Positions 13,524 through 24,305 of a stretch of DNA of 64,000 bases are shown here, in pieces. Both the position numbers and the translations under genes were made by a program. The notes beneath the pieces were generated by a model that was given only the letters and a program-made list of their open reading frames with translations, searched no databases and was not told the origin of the DNA. The stretch is from positions 434,001 through 498,000 of the forward strand of contig CATKHW010000062.1 of the NCBI GenBank assembly GCA_949752795.1, in the 5' to 3' direction. Every line of letters begins with the position of its first letter. The stretch's first letter is position 1. This DNA is from Hyperoodon ampullatus. Taxonomy: Eukaryota; Chordata; Mammalia; Artiodactyla; Ziphiidae.

Positions 13524-16236
13524 GGAATAAAAGGACACAATGCCATTTGCAGCACCATAGGTGTGTCTAGAGGTAATCACGTGACTTGTAGTAAGTCAGA
13601 AAGTGAAAGACACATATCATATCATATCTCTTATAGGTGTGACCGAAAAATGGATACCAGGGCAGATATTTCCACGCAGAAGGGCAATCACAGATTCATT
13701 CAACAAACTTATGATTCACCAATGGAAAGGTGTGAGGATTGGTTTCATTATGATATTGGGGTTAACAGACATATACAAACACAGGTGACATATATAATCA
13801 CCAAAGACCTACAGAATACCAAGAGAAGACTACTCAACATTCTGTCATAAGGTACATGGGAAAAGGATCCCAGGAAGAACAGACATATGTGTATGTGTAA
13901 AAGAACCACATCTTCCACACCTACAACAAGCCAAACATTGTAATCAAATGTGCTGTAATAAAAAATAAAAAATTAAATTAAAAACACGAACAAGAAGTAG
14001 TGAGACAAACTTGAGGGGCTTTCTCCTGGCACATTCCATTCTAAATTCCAATCTAGAACACGACTTCCATTGAGGCTCTGTTGCCCCAGTAACCAGATTT
14101 GGTAAGGGAGAACTGCTGCCACCTTGTGGCCGTTTCACACAACAGCAGCTTTAATCCCAGCGCTAATGGTCAGTTGATATTCAAAATCATTGCAGGCCTG
14201 TAAATGACACCTGCCCTGAAAACAAATCCTTGGTTCATATATGGACCAAAAAATTCAATGGACGTCCATATTTCAAAACGACAGTTTCAAAAGGCATATT
14301 TTACACACATTAGTGTTCTGCTTCTTTTTCTTTCTTTCTTTTTTTGTTAAAAAAACGGGAATGGCAAAAAGCATCCCTCAGAATGGGCGAAAATATTTGC
14401 AAACGAATCAATGGACAAAGGTTTAATCTCCAATATATATAAAGAGCCCATGCAGCTTAATATTAAAAAAACAAACAACCCAATACAAAAATGGGCAGAA
14501 GATCTAAAGAGACGTTTCTTCAAAGAAGACACAGAGATGGCCAAGACGCACATGAAAAGCTTCTCAACATCACTAAATATTAGAGAAATGAAAATCAAAA
14601 TTACAATGAGGTATCACCTCACACCTGTTAGAATCGGCATCATCAGAAAATCTACAAACAACGAATTCTGGGGAGGGTGTGGACAAAAGGATCCCTCTTC
14701 CACTAGTGGTGGAAATGTAAATTGATACAGTCACGATGGAGAACATTATGGAGTTTCCTTAAAAAAACAAAAATAGAATTACCATATGATCCAGCAATCC
14801 CACTTCTGGGCATATACCCAGAGAAAACCATAAATCAAAAAGGCACTTTCACCACAATGCTGATTTCAGCTCTATTTACGATAGCCAGGTAATGGAAACA
14901 ACCTAAATACCCACAGACAGACGAATGGATAAAGATGTGGTACATATATAAAATGGAATATTACTCAGCCATAAGAAGGAATGAAACTGGGTCATTTGTA
15001 GAGACGTCGATGGATCTAGAGACTGTTATACAGAATGAAGTAAGTCAGAAAGAGACAAACAAATATTGTATATTAATGCATATATGTGGAACCTAGAAAA
15101 ATGGTACAGATGAACTGGTTTGCAGGGAAGAAATAGAGACAGAGGTAGAGAACACACGTATGGACACCAAGTGTGGGAAGCCATGGGGTGGTGGTGTTGG
15201 GATGAGTTGGGAGATTGGGATTGACCTGTATACATGTATTTGCATAAAATACATAACTAATAATAACCTGCTGTATAAAAAATAAATAAAATTAAATTTC
15301 AAAATTTAAAAAAATAAAATTTAAAAATAATAGAGGAAAAAGTTCTTCCCTTCACACAGATGTATTTATATGAATGAATTATTTCCATGCTTATATCTAT
15401 AAATACATAAAAGAGGAATAGAATCTAACATGAACCAAAAAAGAAAAAAAAAACTGAACCCACCAGATAGAGGAAAACCCTATCAGGGCACTTGTTCCAG
15501 CGGTAAACAATTCTGAAATTGGTCAGAGGTTGGGAATCATCTCCCATACAGCCAGCAGCCCACCCCCCAAGCAAGGAGGGTCCTCATTGCAAAGCTGGGG
15601 GACCGAGCTAAGGCATCTGTGAGTAAACGTGAGCTGAGCCCCAGTCCTGCTGCAGCTGAACTCTTCCCACCCTTTCCAGTTAAAACACCTGAATATGTAC
15701 AAAAACTTGCAAGCCTAGAGGAAGGGCTGTGGAGCCACACCAGCGACAGCACACAGGCCGACTTGGTGCCTGCAGGCCAGTCAGGATGGTCCTGGCCACA
15801 GATGCTCTTCTGGAAGCTTCCCATTTCCCTGCCTGAGATACCCCTCCTGCCACGGCCCCCACTGCTTTTTTACTTCCTCACCTCTGCCTGGGGAGAAATT
15901 CCAGTGGCAGGTATGGGTGACACATCCTCTTCTTTAGCAGGTGGCAGCCTGGCAACTCCTGCAGAAAGTCCAGCAGAGGCCCACTCACACTGGGCCACCC
16001 ACAAAGTCACGGCCCCTCACTCCCTCCCACCAGCACAGCCCCGGCACTGCCTACGGGCCAGAGAATATGGCGTCAGTCACAGCTACAAGGGCTGTCGCTC
16101 ACTGGAGAGCTGTTTATATTGCCCTCAACCCAGGCACACCTGTGGAGGGCTGGCAGGCAGTTTCAGGCTGCCAAAATCAGCCAATCCTCACCCCTCAGGG
16201 GCTCAAAGTTGCAGAAAATGAAACTTGCTAAATGGG
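13524..16236 (+). repeat. sat1 monomer 5 (diverged edge copy)
   Basis: L1-A 13524-13985, core to 14378, L1-B 14379 to about 15340, linker to about 15453, GC-rich block 15454-16236. The first two thirds resemble the other copies. The GC-rich block has many substitutions and a one-base insertion near 15940 that shifts the long frame. Similarity to the satellite stops at about 16230-16240, which marks the right end of the array. Confidence 0.9.
14379..15340 (+). mobile_element. L1-B, sat1 monomer 5
   Basis: Same truncated L1 3' end in the edge copy. An ORF2 remnant is open at 14411-14725. The A-rich tail is shorter and altered (about 15300-15340). Confidence 0.87.
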
Positions 16237-16640
16237 CCAGGCCCTAGGAACAGGTGTGGGCTCTTGAGAGTCAGGATAGACAAGGGGCTGCAGCTGCGGC
16301 TTGTTTTCTTATCATTTTATCTGGTCCATGAGTGGAAAACAACTTCAAGAAGACCCTATCCTAATGAGAGGAACCCAGGAGTCAGGGAGAGGAATGATGG
16401 TGGGTGGAGACAGAGGCCTGGTGCCCTGGCTGCAGTGGAAGTGTCTGGAAGACCAGGCAGAAAGAGCCTGCAGAGAGTGATAGCCATGGTCACAGACCTG
16501 TCAGAGCTGCTGTTTGTTAGTTCAAGTCCTGCTCTGAGGTATTCTGTGTCAGCTGTGAGCGACAGGTGATCTGGGGGTTCTCTGCAAGGTGGGCTATGTG
16601 CACAGTTCCTGTGTGTCCAGCCCTGCTGGGGTACCTGCCC
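16237..16640. other. Unassigned unique sequence right of sat1
   Basis: Begins where sat1 homology stops. It is moderately GC-rich. A 114-codon open stretch (16225-16569) shows no recognisable protein. I see no repeat or gene signature here. Confidence 0.4.
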
Positions 16641-16644
16641 AGGG

Positions 16645-16832
16645 GAGCTCCATATCCTGGGAAGGACCTGAGTAGGAGAGCCCCATGGGCTGCTGGGTAG
16701 CTGCAGAGGTGAGCTCCATACCCTGGGAGGGACTTGACCACGAGAGCCCCGTGGGATGTGGGGTAGGGATGAAGCCCAGGTGAGCTCCATATCCTGGGAT
16801 TGGCCTGACCACGAGAGCCCCATGGGCTGCTG
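16645..16832 (+). repeat. Short tandem repeat, about 2.7 copies of 66-71 bp
   Basis: The stretch GAGCTCCATATCCTGGGA recurs at 16645, 16711 (one change) and 16782, followed each time by a GAGAGCCCCATGGGCTGCTGG-like end, with some changes in the middle copy. Periods are 66 and 71 bp. The low copy number suggests an incipient minisatellite. Confidence 0.85.
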
Positions 16833-16939
16833 GAGACCTGGTAAAGGATATCAGGACAGTCAGTGAAGCCACCGAGGATATACATCCAGTAGCTCCTATT
16901 TCCTACTCCCTGCTGGTCATTCTACCTTCCACCAGGCCA

Positions 16940-17640
16940 TGGCATTCTGTATCAGACTTCAGTGATGCCTTCTTCTGTATTCCATTCATCTCAGAGTCAC
17001 AAGAATTTTTGGCTTGTGAGTGGCAGGACACAACATGCAACAAAAGCAATAATGCTGGGCCGTCCTGCCCCAATTGTTCAAAAATCCCCACACCATCATT
17101 GGGGAAATGTCCTCTAAAGACCTTAAAGTTCAACCTCTGTAAAAGGGAACCCTCCTTCAATATGCAGATGACATTCTGATCGCCAGGCCTACTAAAGACG
17201 CCTCTGAACTACCTAGCCAAGAAAGGATAGAAGGTGTCCAAGAAAAACGCTCAAATATCCCAGGCTAAGGTGACATGCCTGGGCTTCATTCTCACAGATA
17301 TTCGGAGAAACGCATCCCAGGATAGGGAAGAAGCCATTTGCAGCCTTACCTCTTCTACAACTAGAAGACAGCTTAGGGGTTCCTGGGGAGGCCAAGGTTT
17401 TCTGCATCTGGATCCCTAACTACAGTGTCATAGCTGGGCCTCTACATGAAACACTGACACGAAAAGATGATGATCCTTTTGAATAGAATCCAGAAGCAGC
17501 CTTTCAAGAATGGAAAGAGCAGTCAATACAGACCCTTGCCCAGGAACTCCCTAATTTAGCTAAACCCTTTGACCTTTACATACCCGGTCAAAGGTTAATC
17601 GCCCTCGGAGCCTTAGTGCAAAAACTGGGACCACTTGAAA
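16940..17640 (+). pseudogene. Endogenous retrovirus pol relic (gammaretrovirus-like reverse transcriptase), degenerate
   Basis: Translated pieces in more than one frame resemble the reverse transcriptase palm and the following thumb/connection region of class I endogenous retroviruses. A motif A-like segment is near 16955-17000. A tyrosine-alanine-aspartate-aspartate active-site motif is encoded at 17161-17172. Downstream pieces at about 17230-17420 and 17560-17633 resemble the region leading to RNase H. Frames are broken by stops and indels, and the stretch between motif A and the active site is scrambled. Gag and the 5' part of pol are not visible upstream. This is an ancient, non-functional copy. 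Assignment to ERV class I is by pattern recognition only. Confidence 0.75.
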
Positions 17641-18690
17641 TGGAGCAACACAAGAATGCTCTTCAGGTATGATAAACTATGGTCACCAAGGGCTTTGCCC
17701 ACCGACTCATCAGGCCAGGATACTGGGGTATCTAAAAAGCTGGAAATCAGCAGCCCGCAAGGCCAGCTCCCTCCTAAGGGAAAAGGACCCCACGTGGTGA
17801 TCCTAACCGCCCATCATTCCCTGAAGTTGCAGGGGTCGCTCTGTGGACACACTGACCTCGAGTGAGGAGGCCCTCCAACTCCAACCTCCAGAGAGATAAA
17901 CGGGGGCAACGGGCCCCCAAGATGACTCGTGTGACCATCACTTGACCTGGAGTTTCTCTCAGAAAACGACAAGACTGTGCCCCGAAAGAGCAGACTACTG
18001 CTTGCAGGACTTACTGCACCCAGAGGGGAGCTAATAAGCTTGGTGGGGGAAACGTATATCACGCTTTCACCATAGAAAACCCTACAGACACCGCGGTGAT
18101 GGTGGCCAATATGACCGGCTGGACTGCTGGCTACTTCTAAAGGCCGTTGACTCAGTGGACGTCATGGTCCTGGATCACCACTGACCCTGGACTGTCTGGG
18201 AGTTGCGCGGGCAGGGCTCTGACACATGGTGCTGTTTGTACATTAATTCAGGGACCTAATTAAAGAAAGCACAGACTACTCGTCAGAGCATCTAGTCTGA
18301 CAAAAACTGTCAGCCTAAGGTCGCCGAACATATGTGGGGTGGGGTGAAACCTGCCACCGCAGCATCTCTGCGCCTGTCTTTCCTGGACCCTTAAAGGTCA
18401 TTAGAATCTGTAACACTTCCAATGCTGGTGCTCAGGCGGACGAGAAGTGAGGCAGGAGGCCTTGGGACAATCAACCTCACCAGGAGGCTGGTGTGGAGAC
18501 GTTTTGCCCCTCCCCACATGTATCAGGGCTCCCACCACAGCATGAAGCAGTTACAAAAGAGGGGTCTGCACCCTCAACACCCCAAGAATAAGGAACGGAA
18601 CAAAAAGCAGAGGAGGTGTTCATCTCCGGCAACGTTCATTAAAAATTCCTGGGAGATAAAAAGAGAATCTGGGCAATAAAATAAAGTCTA
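17641..18690 (+). pseudogene. Probable 3' part of the same ERV relic (env-like traces, possible polyadenylation site)
   Basis: Follows the pol relic in the same orientation. At 18227-18252 one frame contains a paired-cysteine stretch like that in the transmembrane subunit of gammaretroviral-type Env, ending at a stop. Nothing longer is intact. Overlapping AATAAA signals occur near 18674-18684, followed by a T-rich stretch, as seen in an LTR R region or any polyadenylation site. The rest cannot be assigned. Confidence is low because each clue is short. Confidence 0.35.
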
Positions 18691-19394
18691 ACCTGTTTTT
18701 CCTTTGTGCTTTGTCTAATTTCACGTGCTCCTAGGGTTCCGCATGCAGAGGTCCCACACCCGGCACTTCAGACCCGATTTCCTAGTGCAGAATGGCTGGG
18801 TCGACACCTCAGCTAGCGGGGTCCCATGCAGACTCCGCGGCATAGAGCCTGAGCTGCAGCCAACGCAGTCCTCGAGAGCTCCATCCCCTCCCTCCCACTG
18901 ACGCTGCCGGGGACCCTACACAGCAGCCCAGCCCACAGCCCATGGGGGAGTGCACGCTCTCACCTCTCCATTCTGTTTTCAAAATAATGTTTCCTTTGCT
19001 TCTGAACCAAACTCAGTCTTGATCTGTTGGCTCCAATGACACTGGGCACGGGGACTCCTGTTGGGGTCCACTCTGGAGGATCAGTAACAGAAATTGAGAA
19101 CATTGTAACTTCAATGAACAGATGTGTGAGCCAAACTGTAGTTAACATAGAGCAGTGTATAATGCTCGGGTAAAATAAGATGTTTCTAAGACTTACATTT
19201 GATATTTCCATCACTTTCCTATAAGCAAGTTCAGTGAAGACGTCTGTCTTATTTGTCAGGTCAACATTAGAGAAATGAAGTGATTTATTTCCATGGATGT
19301 ACATCGAATACTCTTGGCTGAAGCTTCAATCTTGTTTTGAATGCTTTTCCATTAAAAATGATACCTCTCTTTCAGCTCCCCCATTTCTGAGAAG
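18691..19394. other. Unassigned sequence between ERV relic and L1 3'UTR
   Basis: A GC-rich left part (to about 18960) is followed by AT-richer DNA. A 114-codon open frame on the - strand (18960-19304) has no recognisable features and is probably chance. The GC-rich part could be LTR-derived, but I could not find a matching second LTR in the window. Confidence 0.3.
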
Positions 19395-19488
19395 TATAAA
19401 ATCTTATAATTTATTATTACCAAAGGGGAAAGGTAGGAGAAGGGATAAATTAACAGTTTGGGATTAACACATACACACTGCTATGTAT

Positions 19489-19501
19489 AAAATAGATCAT
19501 C
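19489..19501. repeat. Left target-site duplication of the SINE
   Basis: AAAATAGATCATC, repeated exactly at 19715-19727 on the other side of the SINE. This is a typical L1-machinery target-site duplication and shows the insertion is intact. Confidence 0.92.
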
Positions 19502-19714
19502 GGGCTTCCCTGGTGGCGCAGTGGTTGAGAGTCCGCCTGCCGATGCTGGGGACATGGGTTCGTGCCCCGGTCCAGGAAGATCCCACATGCCACGGAGCGG
19601 CTGGACCTGTGAGCCAGGGCCGCTGAGCCTCCGCATCTGGAGCCTGTGCTCCACAACGGGAGAGGCCACAACAATGAGAGGCCCGCATAGCACAAAAAAC
19701 AAACAAACAAAAAA
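19502..19714 (+). mobile_element. tRNA-derived SINE of the cetacean CHR type
   Basis: A ~200-bp element starting GGGCTTCCCTGGTGGCGCAG, with RNA polymerase III promoter boxes: box A at 19514-19524 and box B at 19557-19567. It ends in an A-rich tail with a CAAA motif (about 19690-19714). The body matches the CHR-family SINE abundant in whales and dolphins as I remember it, and differs from the ruminant relatives. It inserted into the L1 3'UTR in the same orientation. This is the best taxonomic marker in the window. Confidence 0.92.
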
Positions 19715-19727
19715 AAAATAGATCATC
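19715..19727. repeat. Right target-site duplication of the SINE
   Basis: Exact copy of the 13 bp at 19489-19501, directly after the A-rich SINE tail. The exact boundary is uncertain by a few A residues. Confidence 0.9.
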
Positions 19728-20616
19728 AACAAGGAACTACTGTATAGCACAGGGAACTACACTGAATATTTTGCAATAACCTATAAGGGGAAATAATCTG
19801 AAAAAGAATAGATATTTTTTATTGACATCATCTATCAATGACAGATAAAATGTAACCTAAGCAAGGCCGATGGTGAGCGCTTCTGACCCTGAAGATTTCA
19901 GTCATCTAAAGTTTGGGCTCTGCCTATTTCCCAAGGCCCTTAAAGGACATACGTGTAGCCGTAGCTTAAAAATTCCCCAGTTTGGGGTTCGGGGAGGCAC
20001 TGATTTGGAAAAATCCCTGGTGTTCTCCTTACATGCACGGGACCCTTCCTACAGCTAAAACATGCCTGTCACACCTAGAGGATGGTACAACGTTTGATCG
20101 GAAAGAGTTTGGAAAAGGCAACTCATCTCCTCATCGCCTGGTGCTCGGGTTCAACCCTCCAGCATATTTCCTAACAATCTCCTCACTTGGGGATATCGGC
20201 ACCATCAACATCCTGTTGCACACAGTTTGGAATTTGTCCAGAGGATGAAGCGGAAGGATGAGAAAAATTTAGAGACAAGTCTTAGGTGTTCAGACAGGCA
20301 CATGCCACTCTAATTTCCAATCCAGAAGACAAATTCATCAAAGGCTAGAATTGCCCACGGAAACAGAATAGGGCTAGAGGAAATCCCGCTGTTTTGTGTC
20401 CAGTTTCCAAAAACACAAGTTGAAAAATGGAACTCAGGGGCACTAAAATTCATGAAACTGCAGAGTTGAAAATATCTATCGTCGAAAAATGTCTTGAGGT
20501 AAGTCACAGAAAAGGACTTGTAAGCAAGGGAGAGTGGCAGGAAACAGAATTGAAGAGGTAGAAAGGACTCCCCATTAAAGCACAAGAAAAGGGGCTGAAC
20601 ATCGCCAATGATGCAG

Positions 20617-20686
20617 TTGGCCAAAAAGGGTGTATGCATTTTTTCTGAATATATTCAAGTAAAGGCCATACACACTTTTTATCCAA
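20617..20686. repeat. Imperfect palindrome, diverged sat2 copy 1
   Basis: Position-equivalent of the perfect sat2 palindrome, 70 bp. The two arms pair only partly (several mismatches, notably in the right arm at 20657-20680), while the central GAATATATTC is intact. Confidence 0.8.
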
Positions 20687-21560
20687 CCCAACAGGTGGGC
20701 ACTGGAAATCAATATCACAAAATGTATCACTTCACATCAGTCAGAAGGGCCATCCACATAAAGTGTAAACACCAGAAATGCAGGACAGGGCGAGGAGAAA
20801 AAGGAGCCCTGTGAGGCTGATAGTGGAAATGTAATTTGCCAACGGCCACTCTGGAGAAGTGTATTGTGTTTGCTAAAACATCTAAAAAATGAGCTACAGA
20901 GCATAGGGCACTTGCAATCATGGGCGTGTACCTTGGGAAAAACAAAAATCGACAGAAAACAGGCACCCGAACGTTTACCACCTCTCTGTTAAAAAGGGCC
21001 TCAACTTGGATATAACCTAAATGTCCCTGGAAGGATAAAATGGATAAAAGAGATGGGGGTACTTATGTAGAGTGGAATATTACTCATCCAGAAATCAATG
21101 AAATAAGGCCAGTTGTAACAACTCTGGAGGAGTTACATACGATCATTCTGAGTGACATATGTCAGAAAGAAAAAGACACATATCATAAGATGTCACTTAA
21201 AGGTGGAATCAAAAATGGCTACACATGAAATAAATTACAAAACAGAAACATAGTCAAATATGTAGAAAATAGACATAAGGCTGCTAAATGGGAAAGGTGG
21301 GGAATGGTGAGGTATTATCCAGGAGGTTGAAATTAGCAAAGATACCATTCCAAGTACCAAATTGAATAACTGACAAGGCCTACACGGTACCTCAAAGAAC
21401 TGCACTCAGCCCACTCAAGTCACTGGAAAATAATACATATGACTGGTAAGCATCTGAAAAAGAAGTTATTGTTGTCTCACAGTACATGAATCAAGTGGAT
21501 GTACAGCAGCAAAAAACAGAGCTTTGAAAATCAGCTGTAACCAATATAAAAATAAATTTA
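20617..21560 (+). mobile_element. L1 3'-end-derived half of sat2 (best-preserved copy)
   Basis: The region corresponds to the end of L1 ORF2 and the 3'UTR. A TGGAATATTACTCATCC stretch lies at about 21074-21090, a GTCAGAAAGAAAAAGACACA stretch at about 21162-21181, and a terminal TACAGCAGCAAAAAACAGAG...AATATAAAAATAAATTTAAA end at about 21501-21560. It keeps L1 features that core sat2 copies have lost, so it shows that half of the sat2 monomer came from an L1 3' end in + orientation. Frames are broken. Confidence 0.82.
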
Positions 21561-22367
21561 AAACTATTTATAAAAACAGTGAGACAGACAAAAATTCTTA
21601 CAACTTTTGTTGAAGGGCTACGATGTAACATGGATTGAACACATGTAGACCCACAGCAGGATGATTATATAAGGCTGGAAGCTATGCACGCTAAGAGATG
21701 TTAGAGAGGCTGGGTGAGGAAATGCTGACCTTTTAAACTAATACTGCCTGGTACCCATTCCATGGGTCCCAAATCTGCAGGTTCAAGGGAATCTTCTGAC
21801 AGCGAAAACATGCCCGGGAAACCGAGATGAATGTACACCGTGTGCTCAGGAAAGGTGTCTAAAATGCACCTCAGTTTTGATCTCCTGGTGCTGGGGTTCG
21901 CCATTCCAGCCACATTACTAACAATCTCCCCACTTGGAGAATCAGCACCTTTAACCTCCTGTTTCACACAGTTTGCAATTTGTGCAGAGGATAAATGGGA
22001 AGAGGGGGAACCAATGAGAGATTAGCTGTAGGACTTTTGACAGGCACATGTCACTCTAATTTCCCATTAGGAAGAATAATTAACCAAAGGCTCAGCCTGC
22101 CTCCCCAGAACCAGAATAGGGCCAGAAGTAATCCAATGGTTTGGCGGCCAGCTCACAAAAAAAGCGAGTTGCAAAATGGAGCTCAGGAGCAGACAATTCA
22201 AAGACCTGCAAAGATATAAATGATAACCAACGTCCAAAAATATATTCAGGTAAGGCAACGAAGAGGATCTGAATGAGAGGCAGAATTGCAGGAAACAGAT
22301 TTCAAAAGGTAGATTGTACTCACATTTAAAGCATATGAAAAGCAGCAGAATTTCTAAAATGATGCGG

Positions 22368-22440
22368 TTGGGCAAAAGGGTGTATGCGTTTTTTTCGTGA
22401 ATATCTTCAGGAAAAAAACACATGCAGAGTTTTTGGCCAA
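22368..22440. repeat. Imperfect palindrome, diverged sat2 copy 2
   Basis: 73 bp, at the sat2 palindrome position, with multiple arm mismatches and a disturbed centre (GAATATCTTC). Confidence 0.78.
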
Positions 22441-24127
22441 CCAAGCAAGAGGGAAATGCAAATCCGCACAACAAAGAAGTCTCAATTTCCACTGCTCAGA
22501 AAGGCCATCCAAAAAATGTGTACAAACCAGAAATGCAGGAGAGGCCATGGAAAACAGGGAGCCTAGTCACGCTGATGGGTGGGGTATAAATATCCAAGAG
22601 CCACTCTGAAGAAGTGTATGCTGCTTTTAAAACATCTAAAATACAAAGCCCCGGAGCAAGGGGACTTCAACTCATGGACATATAACTTGGGAAGACTAAA
22701 TGTCAATAAGACACAGGCACCCCAAAGTTTAGGGCTGCTCTGCATACAAGAACCTCAACTTTGGTACACCTAAAATATCCCAGGAAAAAGAGAAATGCAT
22801 AAAGAACTTGTGGTAATTTTGTACAACGGAATATCACTCAGACATGAAATCAATGTATATAAGGCCAGTAGCAGCATAATGAGTGGATTTACGTATGATG
22901 ATTTTAAGGGAAATTAGTCACGCAGAAAAAGAATCTTATCATAAGATATGACTTATAGAGGGAATGTCAATATCACAACACATGAACTGAATTAGGAAAG
23001 AGAACAGAGTCTCACATTTAGCAAAAATCTCTTATGCCTGCTTCAGGGCAAAGGAGAGGTGGGGTGATGCATAAAACCAGAGTTTGATATTAGCACAGGT
23101 ACCATTCCATAAACCAAATACAGAATAGACAAGACCTACACCTTCCTCAGTGAACGGGACTCAACACCCCTATGCCCCACAGAGGAATATATCTGAGTAC
23201 TAAGAATCTTAAAACCTATGTATTGATATGTCTCCGTAAGGGAATCAATTGTGTCTAGACTGGCATAAACACGTCAGTGAAAATCAGCTCAACCCCATTA
23301 TAAAAATGAATTTCAAAAAACCCCCCCAAAACAGCGAAATTCTTACACAATTCCTTCAGGGGTTCTGATGAAACCTGGAATGACCCTATCTGCAAAGACA
23401 GCTGGATGAGACATAAGGCTGGACACTTGGGACTGAGAGGACTGGTGAGATTGGGAGAGAAAATGCAGACCTTTTAAAGTAGTAATGCATGCCACCATTC
23501 CATGTGTCCCAAATCTCCAGGTAGAAGGGAATATCACTACAATTATAACATGTATGGGAAACCTAGAAAATGGACACCCTGTGATGGCGAAAGGTTTCTA
23601 AAACTCTCCTAATTTTTCCTCTCCTTGTGCTCCACTTTGGCATTCCAACTGCTTTACTATCAATCTCCCAACTTAGGAGAGTCAGCCCCTATAACCTCCT
23701 GGTTCGCACAGTTTGCTAATTGTGCAGAGGATGAAAGGGAAGAGGGAGAACCAATCAGAGAGTAGATGTAGGCATTTGGACGGGCACATGTCACTCTAAT
23801 TTCCTGGCAGGAAGAAGAATTAACCAAAGCCTCAGCCACCCACAGGGAACCAATATAGCCACCCCTGGAACCTGTATAGGTCCTGAAGCAAAATTGTGGA
23901 TTTGCAGCCAGCTCACAAAGATGGGATTTGAAAATTGGAGCTCAGGGGCACAGCAATTCACAAACGTGCAGACTTATAAAGGACTACTCACTTCCAAAAA
24001 TCTGTTGAGGGAAGGAAATGAAGCGGCCTTGAAAATGACGCAGAATTTCACAAAACATATTTCAAGAGGTAAATTGGAATCGCCTTTAAAGCACAGGAAA
24101 AGCATCCCAACTTGGACAGAGATGCAC

Positions 24128-24199
24128 TTGGCCAAAAAGGACATATGCCTTTTCTCCTGAATATATTCAGAAGAAAACGCATACACCCTTTTTGGCCAA
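24128..24199. repeat. Imperfect palindrome, diverged sat2 copy 3
   Basis: 72 bp, central GAATATATTC intact, with a few mismatches between the arms. It is the closest of the three old copies to the perfect form. Confidence 0.8.
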
Positions 24200-24305
24200 T
24201 CAAGCAAGTGTGCAATACAAATCCACACTACAAAGAATTGTCACTTACCACCGGTCAAAAGGGACATCCGAATATCTGTAAAAACCAGAAAGGCAAGAGA
24301 GAGAT

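Larger units (their letters stand above)
1..16236 (+). repeat. sat1: tandem array of a 2.73-kb composite satellite
   Basis: Five complete copies and one partial copy lie head to tail. Using the start of the L1-A segment as the register, copies begin at 2598, 5331, 8062, 10793 and 13524, giving periods of 2733, 2731, 2731 and 2731 bp. The last copy is about 2713 bp. Every copy has the same order: L1-A 3' fragment, non-L1 core, L1-B 3' end, AT-rich linker ending in an A-run, then a GC-rich block. Copies differ mainly by point changes and A-run length. The final copy (13524-16236) is clearly more diverged in its GC-rich block, as expected at an array edge. The left end of the array lies outside the window. 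Both L1 pieces are in + orientation. I do not recognise the whole unit as a named satellite. Confidence 0.95.
19395..19815 (+). mobile_element. L1 3'UTR fragment, interrupted by a SINE
   Basis: The sequence either side of the SINE joins into a continuous L1 3'UTR. ACCAAAGGGGAAAGGT-like and TTTGGGATTAACACATACAC stretches lie on the left (about 19420-19475). CTACTGTATAGCACAGGGAA lies on the right (about 19737-19756), running to about 19812. It lacks the final part of the UTR and poly-A, so it is truncated at both ends. It is better preserved than the L1-derived part of the neighbouring sat2 copies and may be a separate insertion or the array's junction. Confidence 0.85.
19935..24305 (+). repeat. 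sat2: old, diverged edge copies (about 2.5 monomers)
   Basis: These copies align with the homogeneous sat2 array at 41148-64000 along their whole length. Monomer landmarks (the palindrome) lie at 20617, 22368 and 24128, spaced 1751 and 1760 bp, slightly longer than in the core. Divergence decreases from left to right. The L1-derived segment of the leftmost copy is closer to L1 than that of the core copies. The start is placed where alignment becomes plausible; 19816-19934 is unassigned. The third monomer is cut at about 24305 by the minisatellite. Confidence 0.85.

Noticed and set aside
16915..18690. A potentially intact endogenous retrovirus
   Set aside because: Only pieces of pol and a possible trace of env are recognisable. 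Frames are broken, gag is not visible and no LTR pair was found.
18960..19304. A 114-codon - strand frame as a gene
   Set aside because: No recognisable domain, no composition change and no neighbouring gene structure. Length is within chance for this much DNA.
19502..19714. A functional tRNA gene
   Set aside because: The polymerase III boxes belong to a tRNA-derived SINE with an A-rich tail and target-site duplication. No tRNA cloverleaf is maintained.
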